Assembly: GCA_910577945.1 (NCBI GenBank)
Contig: CAJTNI010000019.1
Location: 1 to 30,579, forward strand
DNA length: 30,579 nucleotides
Source: an uncultured Christensenella sp.
GTDB lineage: Bacteria; Bacillota; Clostridia; Christensenellales; Pumilibacteraceae
Reading direction: 5' to 3'
The notes beneath the pieces are model-generated. The model did no database searches. It was not told the DNA's origin and was given only the letters and a program-made list of their open reading frames with translations. Positions within the stretch are counted from its first letter, which is position 1, and the number at the start of each line of letters is the position of its first letter. A program made the position numbers and the translations under genes. Shown here in pieces: positions 1 to 6,019 of this stretch.

Positions 1-67
1 CCCCGACGACAAAACGGGCGCAAGAGAAATCCACATCTACTACAAACTGTTAGGCGAAGATACCTAA
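1..67 (+). CDS. C-terminal tail of a DUF4368-type large serine recombinase (cut by window edge)
   Basis: Reading from base 2, the sequence encodes the last 21 residues of a protein, including REIHIYYKLLGEDT, with a TAA stop at 65-67. This '..IxIYYxxxG..' ending is typical of the DUF4368 domain at the C-terminus of site-specific serine recombinases of Bacillota mobile elements (established family knowledge, recognised by eye). The rest of the gene lies left of the window, so it cannot be said whether it is intact. It stops 9 bases before a second recombinase fragment begins, which suggests two integrase genes or integration events stacked at one site. Family assignment rests on a short stretch, so confidence is moderate. 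Confidence 0.5.
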   Translation, partial: PDDKTGAREIHIYYKLLGEDT

Positions 68-76
68 CCAAAATAA

Positions 77-784
77 CTACATTGTCCATTTGCGCATATT
101 AGTAAAGCCTTTTGCGGCTACTGCGGCGACAGTATGACGGCGGGCGGCGGTACGAGCCACACGGGAGCAAAGCACTATTATTATATTTGCCATAGCAAGC
201 GGAAAGGCGGTTGCCATAAATCGAGCGAGAACAAAAACACGCTTGAATTTACGGTTGCAAACGCGGTTTACGAATTTTTGAGCAGACGGGAAAATGCCGA
301 AATTGCCGCCCAAGACACGATAAACTACTACGAGCAACGCACTGGCGAGGACAGTTTGCGGAGCATAGAGGCGCGAATACGCCACGCACAGGACGAGGCG
401 GAACAACTTACTAACGCTTTCATTTTGGCGCGGAACGATATGCTACGGGCGAATATAGAAAAGAAAATGCAAGAGATTGAAATACTGATTAAAGACCTAT
501 CGGCAAGCAAAGCGCAAATAGAACTCGAACTGGGCAAGAAATACACGAAAGAAACAATAATTGACTTTATTGCTGAAATGCTGAAAGGCGACCCCGCAGA
601 CAAGGAATACCAAAAGCAACTCATTGACAATCTTGTTTACAAGGTGTTTGTGTATGACGACCATATTATAACCTATCTAACTTTCGGCAACGATAAGGAC
701 ATTAAAGAAATAAGCCTTGCCGATAACGACAAGGCTATTGACGAATTAAAGGTTCAACCTTTATCGCCTTTGGTGCACCATTGA
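77..784 (+). pseudogene. 5'-truncated large serine recombinase (zinc ribbon plus coiled-coil only)
   Basis: The frame is open from just after a TAA at 74-76 to the stop at 782-784. It begins inside a recombinase zinc-beta-ribbon: KAFCGYCGDSM gives the first Cys pair and YICHSKRKGGC the second. An alpha-helical, coiled-coil-like region follows (about residues 70-150 of the open frame), then the short C-terminal strand region NLVYKVFVYDDHI. Full-length relatives have about 500 residues or more, with an N-terminal resolvase catalytic domain (Ser nucleophile) and a 'Recombinase' DNA-binding domain. Both are missing here, so the product cannot catalyse recombination. The first ATG (134) lies within the zinc ribbon and has no convincing ribosome binding site. 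Most likely this is a remnant of a lost or rearranged mobile element. A C-terminal fragment expressed as a DNA-binding protein is a less likely alternative. Confidence 0.75.
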
Positions 785-844
785 CGACAGAGCTTGAACT
801 CTCTGCGTTAAACCAAATATAGCCTTGTCGTTATCGGCAGGGCT
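713..844. repeat. Large imperfect palindrome at the recombinase 3' end
   Basis: Two 26-base cores, 713-738 and 819-844, are inverted copies with one mismatch. The imperfect symmetry continues inward to a central GGTGCACC (772-779). Each core is itself a hairpin (AGCCTTG, a 10-base loop, CAAGGCT). The left half encodes the recombinase C-terminus (SLADNDKAI...PLVHH). The right half, read on the minus strand, encodes a similar peptide (SPADNDKAI...SMVHQ). The structure therefore looks like the tails of two related genes joined tail to tail, not a simple terminator. Confidence 0.75.
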
Positions 845-850
845 GTATTT

Positions 851-1366
851 TTTATTTTCGTTTACAGAACAAAGCTTATATGAACGATTGCATTCGGCAG
901 TAAAACCGCGGCGGTAAAATTGCGCAAGGCGAAGCCGCCGTGGTAAACCGTGCCGTCGAAGCCGACGGACACGGCGAGGTAAGGCAAAGAGAGAACGACA
1001 AAAGAGCCCGTTTCCATAAACAACCTCATAAAAAATTATTTGCATATTTCGGCATACGACAATATTTTTGCGCAAAATATACTATGATAAAGACAACTCT
1101 GAGGCGTGTTTTTGATAATTGGGATTGTTTATATTGTTTATAATGAAAATCAATTTTACAAGCGGCGATTGCTTTTACTGCGTTTTCGATTGTTTTATCG
1201 GTTTTCGTTTGGGCTGACCGCGTCGGCGGATTTTTTAAAGTGCATCGTCGACAAGACGCAAATCGGCAAAAAGAACAAGCGCCGGCAAATCAAAGCGGGT
1301 GGGTGTTTTGCGATATTCGCCGAGACGCGCGCAATTTGTCGTGCGGGTTATATTGCATAAATTCGG
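851..1366. other. Gene-poor stretch; no convincing gene
   Basis: No ORF here has a ribosome binding site plus a recognisable protein. The best candidate is a 55-residue minus-strand ORF (1029 to 862, starting MRLFMETG, hydrophobic, containing VSVGFDGTVYHGG). It lacks a Shine-Dalgarno sequence and a promoter and may be a gene remnant. The plus-strand open frames over 940-1143 and 1106-1360 look like chance. The base composition is patchy, with a GC-rich island at about 905-980 inside AT-rich flanks, consistent with a rearranged junction next to the recombinase remnants. Confidence 0.4.
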
Positions 1367-1395
1367 TTGACAATTAAAGGATTATGTCATATAAT
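1367..1395 (+). promoter_or_regulatory. Consensus sigma-A promoter of the transglutaminase-like gene
   Basis: TTGACA at 1367-1372 and TATAAT at 1390-1395 are separated by 17 bases, a perfect housekeeping promoter. Transcription should begin near 1402. An in-frame ATG at 1384 lies between the two boxes, so it cannot be the start codon. Confidence 0.9.
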
Positions 1396-1399
1396 TTTG

Positions 1400-1512
1400 A
1401 CGGGGTGCGACCCCGTACTTATCGGAATGCCTTTAAAGCATTCCGTTTGCATGCGGACGAAAATCTCGGCGTTACGCCTATTCGGACGCAAAAAAATTTT
1501 TTCGGAGGTAAT
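1400..1512 (+). promoter_or_regulatory. Structured 5' leader of the transglutaminase-like gene
   Basis: About 110 bases lie between the predicted transcription start and the start codon. They contain three hairpins: 1400-1405 with 1411-1416 (ACGGGG/CCCCGT), 1423-1430 with 1438-1445 (CGGAATGC/GCATTCCG), and 1468-1471 with 1475-1478 (GGCG/CGCC). A run of A then T (1490-1500) and a strong GGAGG (1504-1508) follow. The second hairpin is perfect over 8 bp. No known riboswitch class was recognised. A role in mRNA stability or translation control is inferred. Confidence 0.5.
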
Positions 1513-4500
1513 ATGAACTCGAACATCAAACAACGAACCGTTCCGCTTTTTGCGATAATCGTATTCGTGCTTTCGCTTTTGGCGGCGGTCATTTTCGCGG
1601 GCGTTTATTCAAGCGACAGGTTTGCGCTTGCCGACGAGCAAACGAACGTGGGGGAAACGTTTTACCGCGACGAGTTGAAAAACAGCGAGCTTGCTCAAAA
1701 GTTTTACGCCGTTATGGAAGAAATGTATTCGGACGGCAGCTTTAAGAGCGGCACGGCGGAATACGACTTGATTGCTAAGGGCGTGCTTACCGAGCAGCAG
1801 GTTTCCATGTATCTCGACGGCGACACCAAAGTGCCCGTCGCGTTGGGCGCGGCGCGCGATGCGTTCTATATGGATAATCCCGATTTGTTCTACATAGACG
1901 TATACAAGCTGTATTTGACAGCCGGTATGCAGGGCGGCAAGTACGCCGCGTTCGTGGGCACGGGCAACGCCGAAAATTACTATATCGACGACGCGTTCAA
2001 GACCGCCGCCGACGTCGATAAGGCGATAGCCGAGTACGACGCCGCGGTAGCTGCCGCAGTCGCCGAAGCCAACAAGGCGACCGACCCCGTCGAAAAAATC
2101 AAGGCGGTCAACAAGTACATTTCCGAGAAAACCGCTTACGCCTACGGCGAGCACGGCGGTTTTGCAAGCACCTCGTACGGCGCGCTTGTTTCCGAATCGG
2201 CGCTGTGCGGCGGTTATTCGCGCGCGTTCAAGGCGGTCATGGACGAGCTCGGAATTCCGTGCGTGCTCATACAGGGCAGCGCGTATTCGGGCAAAACGAC
2301 CGACGGCTTGAAGGCGGGCGTGGAGGCGCATATGTGGAACGCCGTCATGCTCAACGAATTGTGGTACGGCGTGGACGTAACTTACAATTCCTCGTGCGGC
2401 AATCTCAACAAGTACATGCTCGTCGGCGACGATTTCCTGTCCATAAACCATTTCTCGGACGGCGTTATTTCCTCGTCGGGCTTCGAGCTTAAATATCCCG
2501 CTTTGCGCCCGTTGGACTACGGCGTTAAAGAGGACGCCAACGGCTTTACGTTCGAGGACGAAAACAAAGTGGGCGATACTCAGTTCGGCTATTCTTCGTT
2601 TGTAAATTCGAACGGTGAGACGAGGTGGATTCTAACGCTCGGCGTCAGCTATGACGGCAAGAACGGTTTGCAGCTCCTCAACGAGGGCAAATACTTGGCG
2701 TGGCGCGCTACCTCCGAAAAGGACGTGTGGACGAATTGGCTGTGCACGGCTTTGTACAATAGGGAAAATTACGGAGACGAGGGCTGGACGGAGGATATAT
2801 ACAGCATCGAATTTATAAACGAGTCTGTAAATCAATTTCAGTATGCCGTAATCGACTATGCGCCCGACGGATTGGGTTGTACGTATACGCCCGAAAAGCT
2901 TACCGACGCCAATATAATGGCAATAAGCACGGTGTATGCTAATAAGCGTTACGGCGATTACATTCCCGCGCCGTACGTAAAGAAGATTACGCCCGACAAT
3001 AAAGGCAATATCAAATCCTTCGACCCTTTGACCGTCACAATGGAATACAGCGAAAAGCTTGTTAAAGTAGACGCGAACAAGGAAGTGGGACTTTCCATTA
3101 CGGGCAAGAACAGCGACCTTCAAGAGCATTGCAAGGTGGAAAATCTTGTATGGGACGAGGCGAACAACAGGATTTCGTTTGTGCTTACGCCCAGCAAGTA
3201 TTATGCGCACAACTGCGATATGTACAACATGGTTCCCACGAACTTGGTGGGCGAGAAGAGCGGCAAAGTTCCCGAGGCGGGAAATCTGTCGTTCTTGATG
3301 AAGCAGGTTATTTGCCCCAAGGTATTCAACGACGGCAGACTGTACATGCAGGTGTTCGGCGAGCCGCAGTTTGTGGGCGCGGAGGACATGTCGCTCGACG
3401 GCTTCAAGGATAAGGACGGCAAGCCCGTAACCGGAAAACAACGCAGTCAAATGATGCTCGTAGTCAACGAGCCCGACGCCGAGCAGTCCAAGCAAATGAG
3501 CGACGCGCTCGTAGACTCCACCGATTTGGCGGCGAGCGATATTCAAAAGAGCTCGACGTACCAAATCGACCTCCATGTATGCGGCGTAGTTCAGCAAGTG
3601 CCGAAGGGCAGCTATATGCAGGTCGGGTTCGGTTTCCCCGAGGGCTTTAAGTACAACACCCCCGGCGTTACGTTTACCGTTTACCATTACACGCTCAACG
3701 ACGACGGCACTATCGACGAGGTTCAGCCCGTGCCGTGCGTAGTTACCGAATACGGTATCATGGCTACGGTCAAGAGTTTCAGTCCGTTCATGATTTGCGC
3801 CATCGATTCCGCCAAAGCGCCGAAAGACAAGTACGTGTATTCGAGCGTAGTCAACGGCGAAGGCGGCACGATTGACAAAACCACCGTTTCCACCGTGTCG
3901 GAGGGTGGGGTAGTAAACTATACCCTCAAAGCGAACGTCGGCTACGGTCTTGCCAAAATCACGCTCAACGGCGCGGATATAACCGATAAAGCGGTAGGCG
4001 CGGGCGCTGAGCGCACGCTTACGCTCGGCTTTGCCGACTTGAACGGTCAGGGCGAAGCGGCGGCGGCAAACAGCAACGTGTTGGAGGTTACGTACGTAGC
4101 CGACCGCGTTGAGGAGCAGCGCGCAGAACAGGGCGTTCAGGTAATTCAGCCCAAGAACATGATAGTCACTGCCGACGATATGATTACGGCGGTCGACCCG
4201 AACGGCAATTCGATTACGCCCGACCCCACGCCTGCGCCGTCCGGCAAAAAGACGAACGTCGGAGCGATAGTGGGCGGTATTATCGCCGCACTGGTTGTGA
4301 TTGCGGTGGGCGCGGTTGTCGCGGTGTATTTCCTCAAAAAAGGTAAAAAAGCCGAAGTCGGCGCCGAAAAAGGCAAGGGCGCGGGCGCAAGCAAGCCCCG
4401 TAGCAACGCGAATGCGAGCAAGCCCCGTAGCAACGCGAATGCGAGCAAGCCCCGTAGCAACGCGAATGCGAGCAAGCCTCGCGGCAATGCGAACGCAAGC

Positions 4501-4530
4501 AAAAACAAGAACAACGATAAGCGTAAATAA
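1513..4530 (+). CDS. Surface-anchored transglutaminase-like protein
   Basis: The 1005-residue protein is probably secreted and membrane anchored. Residues about 8-34 form a signal peptide or signal anchor. A transglutaminase-core (papain-like) domain follows at roughly 170-300 with an apparently intact triad: Cys232 in ALCGGYSRAF, His273 in AHMWNAV and Asp288 in GVDVTYN. The middle (about 490-860) resembles beta-rich extracellular modules. A transmembrane helix lies at about 917-940, followed by a very basic cytoplasmic tail with four 9-residue repeats (ASKPRSNAN). This family cleaves or cross-links peptides or cell-wall material; the substrate here is unknown. The start at 1513 is fixed by GGAGG at 1504-1508 and by the promoter lying downstream of the earlier in-frame ATG. 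The gene stands alone, with its own promoter and terminator. Confidence 0.8.
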   Translation: MNSNIKQRTVPLFAIIVFVLSLLAAVIFAGVYSSDRFALADEQTNVGETFYRDELKNSELAQKFYAVMEEMYSDGSFKSGTAEYDLIAKGVLTEQQVSMYLDGDTKVPVALGAARDAFYMDNPDLFYIDVYKLYLTAGMQGGKYAAFVGTGNAENYYIDDAFKTAADVDKAIAEYDAAVAAAVAEANKATDPVEKIKAVNKYISEKTAYAYGEHGGFASTSYGALVSESALCGGYSRAFKAVMDELGIPCVLIQGSAYSGKTTDGLKAGVEAHMWNAVMLNELWYGVDVTYNSSCGNLNKYMLVGDDFLSINHFSDGVISSSGFELKYPALRPLDYGVKEDANGFTFEDENKVGDTQFGYSSFVNSNGETRWILTLGVSYDGKNGLQLLNEGKYLAWRATSEKDVWTNWLCTALYNRENYGDEGWTEDIYSIEFINESVNQFQYAVIDYAPDGLGCTYTPEKLTDANIMAISTVYANKRYGDYIPAPYVKKITPDNKGNIKSFDPLTVTMEYSEKLVKVDANKEVGLSITGKNSDLQEHCKVENLVWDEANNRISFVLTPSKYYAHNCDMYNMVPTNLVGEKSGKVPEAGNLSFLMKQVICPKVFNDGRLYMQVFGEPQFVGAEDMSLDGFKDKDGKPVTGKQRSQMMLVVNEPDAEQSKQMSDALVDSTDLAASDIQKSSTYQIDLHVCGVVQQVPKGSYMQVGFGFPEGFKYNTPGVTFTVYHYTLNDDGTIDEVQPVPCVVTEYGIMATVKSFSPFMICAIDSAKAPKDKYVYSSVVNGEGGTIDKTTVSTVSEGGVVNYTLKANVGYGLAKITLNGADITDKAVGAGAERTLTLGFADLNGQGEAAAANSNVLEVTYVADRVEEQRAEQGVQVIQPKNMIVTADDMITAVDPNGNSITPDPTPAPSGKKTNVGAIVGGIIAALVVIAVGAVVAVYFLKKGKKAEVGAEKGKGAGASKPRSNANASKPRSNANASKPRSNANASKPRGNANASKNKNNDKRK
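4387..4494 (+). repeat. Four tandem 27-bp in-frame repeats
   Basis: Units are 4387-4413, 4414-4440, 4441-4467 and 4468-4494, each encoding ASKPRSNAN or, in the last, a close variant (ASKPRGNAN). The first three are nearly identical and the fourth has drifted at several bases. They form the basic tail after the C-terminal membrane helix. Such arrays usually change length by slippage, so copy number probably varies between strains. Confidence 0.95.
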
Positions 4531-4542
4531 ATTCTTATCGCA

Positions 4543-4576
4543 CATAAAAAAGAGCGCTTCGGCGCTCTTTTTTATG
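4543..4576. terminator. Bidirectional intrinsic terminator with UUCG loop
   Basis: A perfect 15-bp stem (4543-4557 with 4562-4576) closes on a TTCG tetraloop. The A-run and T-run are part of the stem, so it can end transcription in both directions. It sits between the convergent transglutaminase-like gene and the minus-strand WYL operon. Confidence 0.93.
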
Positions 4577-4626
4577 TGTTGAAATTTTCTACAATATACG
4601 CGGAAAAACTTTTCGTAACCGCGATG

Positions 4627-4893
4627 CTATTCCAAATAATCGTCTTGATTGCTTTCTGGGTCGAAATTGTGCATGATTTCCGCGGCAAGCTCCAACTGTA
4701 TCAGATTGGCGTTGGTTTCCTCCATGCCGAGCATGCCCATGGACGAGTTTACGGCAAGCAGCTCATATGCGAGCTCGGCGTCGTTTTTGCGCATTCTCGC
4801 GTCGTCGCGAATGCGCTCGTGTTCGGTCTCCTCGACGCCTGCCGCTTGCTTGACCGTATCGGTATAACGGTGTTTTTTCTCGTTGTCGTTCAT
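4627..4893 (-). CDS. Small acidic hypothetical protein (88 aa)
   Basis: Not recognised. The protein is hydrophilic and mostly helical by eye, acidic toward the end (EIMHNFDPESNQDDYLE), and has no signal peptide, Cys pair or transmembrane segment. Its middle and end (RMRKNDAELAYELL; NANLIQLELAAEIM) look like amphipathic helices. It begins 28 bases downstream of the WYL regulator stop on the same strand and ends just before the bidirectional terminator, so it is probably the second gene of a two-gene transcript. The start codon has no clear Shine-Dalgarno sequence, so translation may depend on the upstream gene. Judged real from its operon position, its clean end at the terminator and its protein-like composition. 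Confidence 0.6.
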   Translation of the reverse strand: MNDNEKKHRYTDTVKQAAGVEETEHERIRDDARMRKNDAELAYELLAVNSSMGMLGMEETNANLIQLELAAEIMHNFDPESNQDDYLE

Positions 4894-4921
4894 ACCGATA
4901 TTTTGCGCAAAGCGGCAAAAT

Positions 4922-5851
4922 TTATGCGTCTACGTACAAATCGGTCATGCGCGCGCATTCCTCGCGCATGCGCTCGACAAGCTCGGGCGGATTCAAAACC
5001 TTGACCGACGAGCCGTACGACAGCAGCTTTTTTACGAGCGAGTCGGTGAGGGGCAGCTCCGCCGCCGCGACCAGCTTTGTGCCGCGTTCGCGCACGGCGG
5101 AAACGCCCAGCCAATCGATTATGCTTTCGGAGACGGTGGGGAAGAATTGCAGCTCCAAATCGACGTACAGCTCGTTGTAATATTCAAGCCCCAGCTTTTC
5201 CGCGAGCCGTCCCTCGCTCTTTACGAAGCGCTTGCTTGTAAGTCGCAAATCGCTTATCCGCGACAGCTTGAACAGGCGAAAGTCGCCGCGCAGTCTGCAC
5301 AGCGCGTAAACGTACCAAGCGCCCGATTTGAATACGAGCGTATGCGGCTCGATTGTGCGGTACGAAACGAAGGCGCGTGCGTCGGTGTATTTGATATCGA
5401 CGGCGCGGCATTGCTCGATAGCCGCGGACAGCGTCTTTATTTTGGGGCGCAGCGTCGCGGCTTGCTCGTATTCGCAGTCTATATATAAGCCGTCTTGATT
5501 GATTGCGAACTTGTCCTGCTCGCGGCGTTTTTCTACCGAATCGAGCTTTTCGACGAGCGCGCGGTTTATATTGTCGCCGAACGCCTCGGCGGTTTTTTCG
5601 AGCGCGCTTTTAATCCTGATTGTTTCCGCCTCGGAAAAATAGCTCTTGTCGAGTATGTAATCATCGGCGAGCGATATGCCGCCGTTTTTGCCCGTGACCG
5701 ACCGAATAGGTACGCCCGCGTCCTCCAATACGTTCAAATACCGCGACACGGTGCGCTTGCTTATGGAAAATCGCTCGGCAAGATAGTCGCGCGTCACCTT
5801 GCGCCGCGTCAGCAAAATCATAAGAATGGAAAATATAGTCGACTGTTGCAT
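4922..5851 (-). CDS. WYL-domain transcriptional regulator (YafY/DeoR-like)
   Basis: A 309-residue regulator. An N-terminal winged helix-turn-helix at about 1-60 (LAERFSISKRTVSRYLNVLE) binds DNA. A WYL domain at about 120-200 (SGAWYVYALCRLRGDFRLFK) probably senses a ligand or nucleic acid, with the eponymous W-Y-L reading W-Y-V. A C-terminal extension (WCX-like) follows. The chosen start is the ATG at 5851, preceded by a GAAGAAAAG ribosome binding site. The longer in-frame ATG at 5926 overlaps the -35 box and cannot be used. It is divergent from the M28-like membrane protein, which makes that gene a candidate target, and it leads a probable two-gene operon with the 88-residue protein. WYL regulators may activate or repress; the effector cannot be told from sequence. 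Confidence 0.88.
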   Translation of the reverse strand: MQQSTIFSILMILLTRRKVTRDYLAERFSISKRTVSRYLNVLEDAGVPIRSVTGKNGGISLADDYILDKSYFSEAETIRIKSALEKTAEAFGDNINRALVEKLDSVEKRREQDKFAINQDGLYIDCEYEQAATLRPKIKTLSAAIEQCRAVDIKYTDARAFVSYRTIEPHTLVFKSGAWYVYALCRLRGDFRLFKLSRISDLRLTSKRFVKSEGRLAEKLGLEYYNELYVDLELQFFPTVSESIIDWLGVSAVRERGTKLVAAAELPLTDSLVKKLLSYGSSVKVLNPPELVERMREECARMTDLYVDA

Positions 5852-5897
5852 GTTCTTTTCTTCCGTATTGTGTTTGTAATGCGTGTATAACGTAATA

Positions 5898-5926
5898 ATT
5901 ATAAGCGGGCGCGGCGTAGTTGTCAA
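5898..5926 (-). promoter_or_regulatory. Consensus promoter of the WYL regulator
   Basis: On the minus strand, TTGACA (5926-5921) and TATAAT (5903-5898) are 17 bases apart, a perfect match. The leader is about 40 bases. A GCCGCGCCCGC run in the spacer and facing GCGGCG repeats nearby (5911-5950) give some dyad symmetry that could hold an operator. Confidence 0.9.
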
Positions 5927-5956
5927 GACAAAATTTTAAAAACGCCGCGAATTTAA

Positions 5957-5985
5957 TTGTAATAATCTCCGAAATATGCTAAAAT
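5957..5985 (+). promoter_or_regulatory. Promoter of the M28-like membrane protein
   Basis: TTGTAA (5957-5962), a 17-base spacer and TAAAAT (5980-5985), with an extended TGC immediately before the -10. A TATAAT at 5997-6002 is a second -10 candidate but has no good -35. The -35 boxes of this and the WYL promoter are only about 30 bases apart, so one bound regulator could affect both. Confidence 0.65.
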
Positions 5986-6019
5986 ATCGGTATACCTATA
6001 ATTATGTCACGGAGCAGCA

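Noticed and set aside
713..844. Simple intrinsic terminator at the recombinase end
   Set aside because: The symmetry extends far beyond a terminator stem and both strands encode similar peptide tails; better explained as inverted duplication.
1106..1360. Plus-strand open frame of 84 residues before the transglutaminase-like gene
   Set aside because: No ribosome binding site, odd composition and no recognisable motif; ends just before a promoter.
1384..1512. Longer N-terminus for the transglutaminase-like protein
   Set aside because: The ATG at 1384 lies between the -35 and -10 boxes and the added residues hide the signal peptide; GGAGG supports 1513.
4387..4494. CRISPR-like array
   Set aside because: The 27-bp repeats are contiguous without spacers and encode an in-frame peptide repeat.
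2632..4545. Long minus-strand open frame (637 residues) opposite the transglutaminase-like gene
   Set aside because: Mirror-frame shadow caused by codon bias; Arg/Val/His-rich, no domain, no ribosome binding site.
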